Shown: piece by piece, positions 58,490 through 64,000 of the stretch
Numbering within the stretch: position 1 is the stretch's first letter
Layout of the letters: every line of letters begins with the position of its first letter
Assembly: GCA_032622095.1 (NCBI GenBank)
Contig: CP136062.1
Coordinates: 374,001 to 438,000, forward strand
DNA from: Siphonodentalium dalli
Lineage: Eukaryota > Mollusca > Scaphopoda > Gadilida > Siphonodentaliidae
Reading direction: 5' to 3'
Length of the DNA stretch: 64,000 bases
Position numbers and translations under genes: made by a program
The notes under the pieces: generated by a model
What the model was told of the DNA's origin: nothing
The model's input: only the letters and a program-made list of their open reading frames with translations
The model's database searches: none

Positions 58490-59215
58490 GAAACGTCTGG
58501 GGACAAATACAAGATGGCTGATGACGGCCATGCTGTTTGGCCGAATGACGCCAAAATTACTCGTTCCCATCTACAAGTCAATATTAACACCCACGACAAA
58601 TTTCATGATGATCAGATGTACAAAATGACCTGTAGCCCGTGCTAATGGATTGAATTTTGAAATCCAAGATGGCCGCTGGCGGCCATGTTTTTGTCCGTAA
58701 TGACCCCAAAACTACTCGTTCCCATCTACATTCCAATTTCAACAGCCATGACAAATTTTATGATGATCTGACCAAAGGTATGACCTGTAGCCCGTGCTAA
58801 AGGATTTAGTCATACAAAGAGTAAAATCCAAGATGGCTGCTGGCGACCATATTTTTGGGCCGAATGAACCCAAAATTACTCGTTCCCATCTACATGTACA
58901 TGTCAATATTAATATCCACGACAAATTTCATGATGAGCAGATGAACAGTACGACATGTCGCCCGTGCTAATGGATTGAATTTTGAAATCGAAGATGGCAG
59001 CTGGAGGCCATGTTTTTTTTCCGAATGAACCCAAAATGAATCGTTCCGGTCTAAATGTTGATGTCAACAGCTATGACAAATTTCATAATGATCCGACCAA
59101 ATTTACGACCTGTAGCCTGTATTGTTTACAAATCATGCACACGTACACACGCACACATGGATGACGGACGACAAAGCCATGGCAATAGCTCAAACTTTAC
59201 AAAGTAAAGTTGAGA
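58490..59215. repeat. second block of the AAGATGGCCGC tandem array
   Basis: Same half-units and same terminal segment (GACGACAAAGCCATGGCAAT) as 55780-57660, so the 185-bp array appears to be nested between two blocks of one composite repeat. Confidence 0.8.
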
Positions 59216-59449
59216 TAAAAATGAAGCTCAATCGCCCTATCATCAAACTATAAACAAAATGAGTTATGTAGCCTGTTCTAGATGTGTGCACGACTTGGCG
59301 AAGTTAGGAGTCTTAAATTTCAACACACACAGTACACGACATGTAGCTTCTATTAACGTATTTATAGCTTTTAGATTCGCAATGCTATTTTTTCGTCTAC
59401 GGTAGATTCTAGATAATTTTGTTATTAATAATATTACTATGTCACCTAC

Positions 59450-59830
59450 CCTGCTGAACAAAACAAGTGTCCACTTACTACTAGTAGTATTCGTGGTGCA
59501 GTTAGCATTGCCACCGCAGCCAAAATGCAACTACACCGCGACTGCACCGGCTAACTACAGTTGGGCCACGGTGTACTTGCTGTTCGGCCATGGTGTAGTT
59601 GCCGCGGTGTCGTTCATTAAACTGAAAAAAAAACAATACAAACCAGAAATCTGACCACAGTGTGCAGGCCGCTCAGTCGGGGTCTAGTTGTCGTTTGGCC
59701 GTGGTGTACCTGCCGTTCGGTCCGCAGTGTTCAAATGCTGTTACAAACTCTGACACTTCGGCCGAAAGGCAAATACACTGCAGTGCCAATGGACACTTAT
59801 TTTGTCCGAGGTAGTTGGCATAGTATGGAA
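59450..59830. repeat. dispersed repeat, copy 2 of 52610-53040
   Basis: Collinear with 52610-53040 at moderate identity. Confidence 0.7.
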
Positions 59831-60045
59831 TTCAACACGACAGTGCCCAATGCTTACCGGTATGTTTTGAAAATGAGAGATTATTCTAAGATGCCTGTCA
59901 TTTTGTTAAATATCACTTTTACGAAATAACGGCCACGTTTAAAGAGTTACACCACAAAGACACAAACTCCACAAAAGTTGTAAAACATTATAAATTCAGG
60001 GTGGGTGGGCTTGGGAGAGGCCGTTGTCACTGTAAAAAAAACCCG

Positions 60046-60444
60046 CCGAAATGTTAGGATCGATAACTCTTTCGAAAAGTCGGGTTGGCGATTACGCAAT
60101 ACGATAGGGGAACACCGAGTGCGTAACGTAACTATCACAAGTATAACGTACTCTGATAACTTATGACACTTGTCGCCAAATTCATGCTTCAAACATTTTA
60201 AACATGTCATCTTCAGCTTCTTTTATTTTATTTTTATGAAAATGAATAATAAATGGGATGTTAAATTTATATGTATAAAATGACAAATAGAATCAAATTA
60301 GCCATTTCCCCGTGAAACTTAGGACAGGTAAGCCAGGTACAAAAATTGGTGAAATATGAGTACGAACGTCAAAGTGTTCCCCTATCGTATTGCGGTAATC
60401 GCCAACCCGACTTTTCGAAAGAGTTATCGATCCTAACATTTCGG
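60046..60444. mobile_element. fold-back MITE with 70-bp near-perfect terminal inverted repeats
   Basis: The left arm 60046-60115 (starting CCGAAATGTTAGGATCGATA) is inverted at 60374-60444 with essentially one single-base indel. The interior of about 258 bp has no recognisable transposase. The high arm identity suggests recent activity. Confidence 0.8.
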
Positions 60445-61373
60445 TGCTAATGATGTTGTGTCGAGCCAAATTTTATCGTGATTTTGATTATGTTCACCTG
60501 ATAAAAGTTGTTTTTCTGGATATACCTCTCAAGAAATGTATGGTAAGTGTGATTATCGATATTCGATAGTTTTGCATACGTAGTTATTCATGTCCGAAGT
60601 GTATTCGTGTTGATGAGACTTCGAGTGCAACAGGGGAGGTGAGTGGGTTTTAATTTTTTTTTTTAACATGTTGTTTCCCAACTTTCCTATTATTCTTACT
60701 CTAGGGCTACTACATATATATAATGGCCAACAACTGTGGTTGCGATCGAATGCCTACTTTGCATAATGCATGTCTATTTTGAACGGCATATATTCAAAAT
60801 GACCTACGTTTGCTAACTTGGCAACCTTGTGTTTCAATTTGTGTGATCTTAGGTCATTTGCCATATGTTATCTAACGCAAAAAACGAGGTTACACTAGAC
60901 ACTACGCCGCCCTAATGATCAGCTCAAACTGCCCATTAGGGTGGCTGACGGCCCCCCCCTACCCTACTTTGAGCTATCTATTTCACAACATTTTTCAACT
61001 AAACAATGAATGTTGGCCTTATTATCTCACCATATATTTTCAGTCGGTACTCCCCGCCACAAGTTGACGCCAAAAGTTCCCTGTGTCGGTGTATCTAAAT
61101 GCTTTAATCGGACATTTCTAAACTGTTTAATGTTGGTCACCCGGATAAGTCGTCCATATTCACGTTCTTGTTGACATATTACACAAGGCCATGTGCTCGG
61201 AAGAACTACTGGGTAATTTACTACGTCCGGTTTGGCCTATAGTCCGTTTTACGGATAACTATTTTTGACTGCTGCGTTCAAGCTGCAGACAGAGTTTAGT
61301 CTCGGCGCCAAGAGATGTCTTAACGACTACGGTGACATCCGCTACTTATTCCCAGTTCCCTATTCCTTATTCG
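60445..61373. other. gene-free spacer
   Basis: No gene is recognised. Confidence 0.4.
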
Positions 61374-63925
61374 GAAACATTATATATTGACCAAATAAAC
61401 GGTGCGGTAGGGTGGCCCACCCCAAAAAATTAGATATAAAAACCGAAAACCGTACCCCTCTAGCCCATACGGTTGCCACAGTAGGTGGCCAAAGTGGCAA
61501 CCATAGCCGTTTTGGTATTATGAACCGATTTTGACCAAATAAAAGGTGCGGTAGGGTGGCCCACCCCAAAATTAGATATAAAAACCGAAAACCGCACTCC
61601 TCTATCCCATACGGTTGCCACAGCAGGTGGCCAAAGTGGCAACCATAGCCGTTTTGGTATTTATGAACCGATATTGACCAAATAAACGGTGCGGTAGGGT
61701 GGCCCACTCCAAAATTAGATATAAAAACCGAAAATCGCACCCCTCTAGCCTATACGGTTGCCACAGTAGGTGGCCACAGTGGCAACCATAGCCGTTTTGG
61801 TATTTATGAACCGATTTTGACCAAATACAAGGTGCGTTAGGGTGGCCCACCCCAAAATTAGATATAAAAACCGAAAACCGCGCCCCTCTATCCCACACGG
61901 TTGCCACAGTAAGTGGCCAAAGTGGCAACTATAGCCGTTTTGGTATTTATGAACCGATTTTGACCAAATAAAAGGTGCGGTAGGGTGGCCCTCCCCAAAA
62001 TTAGATATACAAACCGAAAACCGCACCCCTCTATCCGATACGGTTGCCACAGTAGGTGACCAAAGTGGCAACCATAGCCGTTTTGGTATTTATGAACCGA
62101 TTTTGACCAAATAAAAGGTGCGGTAGGGTGGCCCACCCCAAAAGTAGATATAAAAACCGAAAACCGCACCCTCTATCCCATACGGTTGCCACAGTAGGTG
62201 ACTAAAGTGGCAACCATAGCCGTTTTGGTATTTATGAACCGATTTTGACCAAATAAAAGGTGCGGTAGGGTGGCCCACCCAAAAATTAGATATAAAAACC
62301 AAAAACCGCACCCATTAGCCCATACGGTTGCCACAGTAGGTGGCCAAATTGGCAACCATAGCCGTTTTGGTATTTATTTATTAACCGATGTTGAACAAAT
62401 AAAAGGTGCGGTATGGTGGCCCACTCCAAAATTAGATCTAAAAACCGAAAATCGCACCCCTCTATCCCATACGGTTGCCACAGTAGTTGGCCAAAGTGGC
62501 AACCATAGCCGTTTTGGTATTTATGAACCGATTTTGACCAAATAAACGGTGCGGTAGGTTGGCCCACTCCAAAATTAGATATAAAAACCGAAAGCCGGAC
62601 CCCTCTAGCCCATACGGTTGCCACAGTAGGTGGCCAAAGTGGCAACCATAGCCGTTTTGGTATTTATAAACCGATTTTGACCAAATAAAAGGTACGGTAG
62701 GGTGGCCCACCCCAAAATTAAATATAAAAACCGAAAACCGCACCGCTCTATCCCATACGGTTGCCACAGTAGGTGACCAAAATGGCAACCATAGCCGTTT
62801 TGGTATTTATGAACCTATTTTGACCAAATAAAAGGTGCGGTAGGGTGGCCCACCCCAAAATTAGATATAAAAACCGAAAACCGCACCCTCTATCCCATAC
62901 GGTTGTTACAGTAGGTGGCCAAAGTGGCAACCATAGCCGTTTTGGTATTTATGAACCGATTTTGACCAAATAAACGGTGCGGTAGGGTGGCCCACTCCAA
63001 AGTTAGATATACAAACCCAAAACCGCACCCTCTACCCCATACAGTTGCCACAGTAAGTGGCCAAATTGGCAACCATAGCCGTTTTGGTATTTATGAACCA
63101 ATTTTGACCAAATAAAAGGTGCGGTAGGGTGGCCCACCCCAAAATTAGATAAAAAAACCGAAAATCGCACCCCCTCTATCCCATACGGTTGTCACAGTAG
63201 GTGGGCAAATTGGCAACCATAGCCGTTTTGGTATTTATGAACCGATTGTGACCAAATAGACGGTGCGGTAGGGTGGCCCACCCAAAATTAGATCTAAAAC
63301 CCGAAATCGCACCCATCTAGCCCATACGGTTGCCACAATAGTTGGCCAAAGTCGCAACCATAGCCGTTTTGGTATTTATGAACCGAGTTTGACCAAATAA
63401 ACGGTGCGGTAGGGTGGCCCACTCCAAAATTAGATATAAAAACCGAAAACCGCACCCATCTAGCAAATACGGTTGTCACAGTAGGTGGCCAAATTGGCAA
63501 CCATAGCCGTTTTGGTATTTATGAACCGATTTTGACCAAATAAAAGGTGCGATAGGGTGGCCCATCCCAAAATAATTAGATATAAAAACCGAAAACCGCA
63601 CCCTCTATCCCATACGGTTGCCACAGCAGGTGGCCAAAGTGGCAACCATAGCCGTTTTGGTATTTATGAACCGATTTTGACCAAATAAAAGCTGCGGTAG
63701 GGTGGCCCACCCAAATATTAGATATAAAAACCGAAAAACGCACCCGTCTAGCCCATACGGTTGCCACAGTCGGTGGCCAAAGTGGCAACCATAGCCGTTT
63801 TGGTATTTATGAACCGATTTTGACCAAATAAAAGGTGCGTTAGGGTGGCCCACCCCAAAATTAGATATAAAAACCGAAAACCGCACCCCTCTAGCCCATA
63901 CGGTTGCCACAGTAGGTGGCCAAAT
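61374..63925. repeat. 143-bp satellite, about 18 copies
   Basis: CCAAATAAA recurs at 18 positions from about 61390 to 63824, mean spacing about 143 bp. Each unit has TAGCCGTTTTGGTATT, GGTGCGGTAGGGTGGCCCA and TACGGTTGCCACAGTAGGTGGCCAA. Overlapping minus-strand ORFs with a repeated peptide are artefacts of the period. Confidence 0.95.
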
Positions 63926-64000
63926 GGATGGATGTGCTCTCATGGCTATTCTATCAGGAAATACACAATTATTGTTATAGATGGGTTGTTACCCAACAGT

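Noticed and set aside
61360-63943. Overlapping minus-strand ORFs of 60-126 codons with a repeated peptide
   Set aside because: They follow the 143-bp satellite period in shifting frames and do not resemble a protein family.

Overview
The window reads as animal nuclear DNA from a marine invertebrate, most likely a mollusc and perhaps a bivalve. It is intron-bearing, AT-rich and packed with short repeats: many copies of the palindrome TACATGTA, degenerate tandem families carrying 'GGGCCATAACTC', 'GGACGGACGGAC' and 'AAGATGGCCGCC' phrases, fold-back elements and LINE remnants. The lineage call is an inference from repeat style, not from a host gene. I found no clear intact host gene.

Positions 1 to about 10.5 kb hold the right-hand part of an integrated Maverick/Polinton-like (adintovirus-like) element. 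Rightward genes are a small basic protein (240-575), an F54H12.2-like capsid protein (572-1834) and an adenain-type cysteine protease (1834-2280), with overlapping stop and start codons. Leftward genes are a TATA-binding protein (2682-3205, one frameshift), a protein with two PC4-like coactivator domains (3217-3828) and a protein-primed family B DNA polymerase (5161 to about 10044, split by a 666-bp intron, with an acidic ORF at 10037-10399 that is probably its displaced N terminus). A rightward 186-residue ORF of unknown function lies at 4213-4773. The integrase and packaging ATPase expected of such elements are not here and may lie left of position 1. The unusual part is the transcription module: TBP and tandem PC4 side by side on one strand.

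Positions 11,796-22,118 are one minisatellite of about 350 units of 29-30 bp. Every unit carries a TATA-box-like TATAAAG and a GC-box-like GGGGCGGGG. It looks like a 10-kb array of minimal promoter modules next to an element that encodes TBP and PC4. It has nested higher-order duplications (about 321 bp, 354 bp and 2.45 kb). The very long ORFs read through it are composition artefacts.

Positions 22.1-64 kb are repeat-rich intergenic DNA. They contain a 748-bp segmental duplication with beta-propeller (NHL-like) exon remnants, three copies of a MITE with ACGGGCGGCGTT termini, a Crypton/KIAA1958-like recombinase pseudogene (28.6-29.2 kb), a tandem pair of tRNA-like Pol III units (32.7-33.3 kb), two LINE 3' remnants (42.2-43.7 kb), several fold-back elements, and tandem arrays at 49.1-50.1, 55.8-59.2 and 61.4-63.9 kb. 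A 13-bp motif, AATAAAGAGCGTT, recurs about 15 times on both strands, in the viral-like element, in the MITEs and in unrelated spacers.
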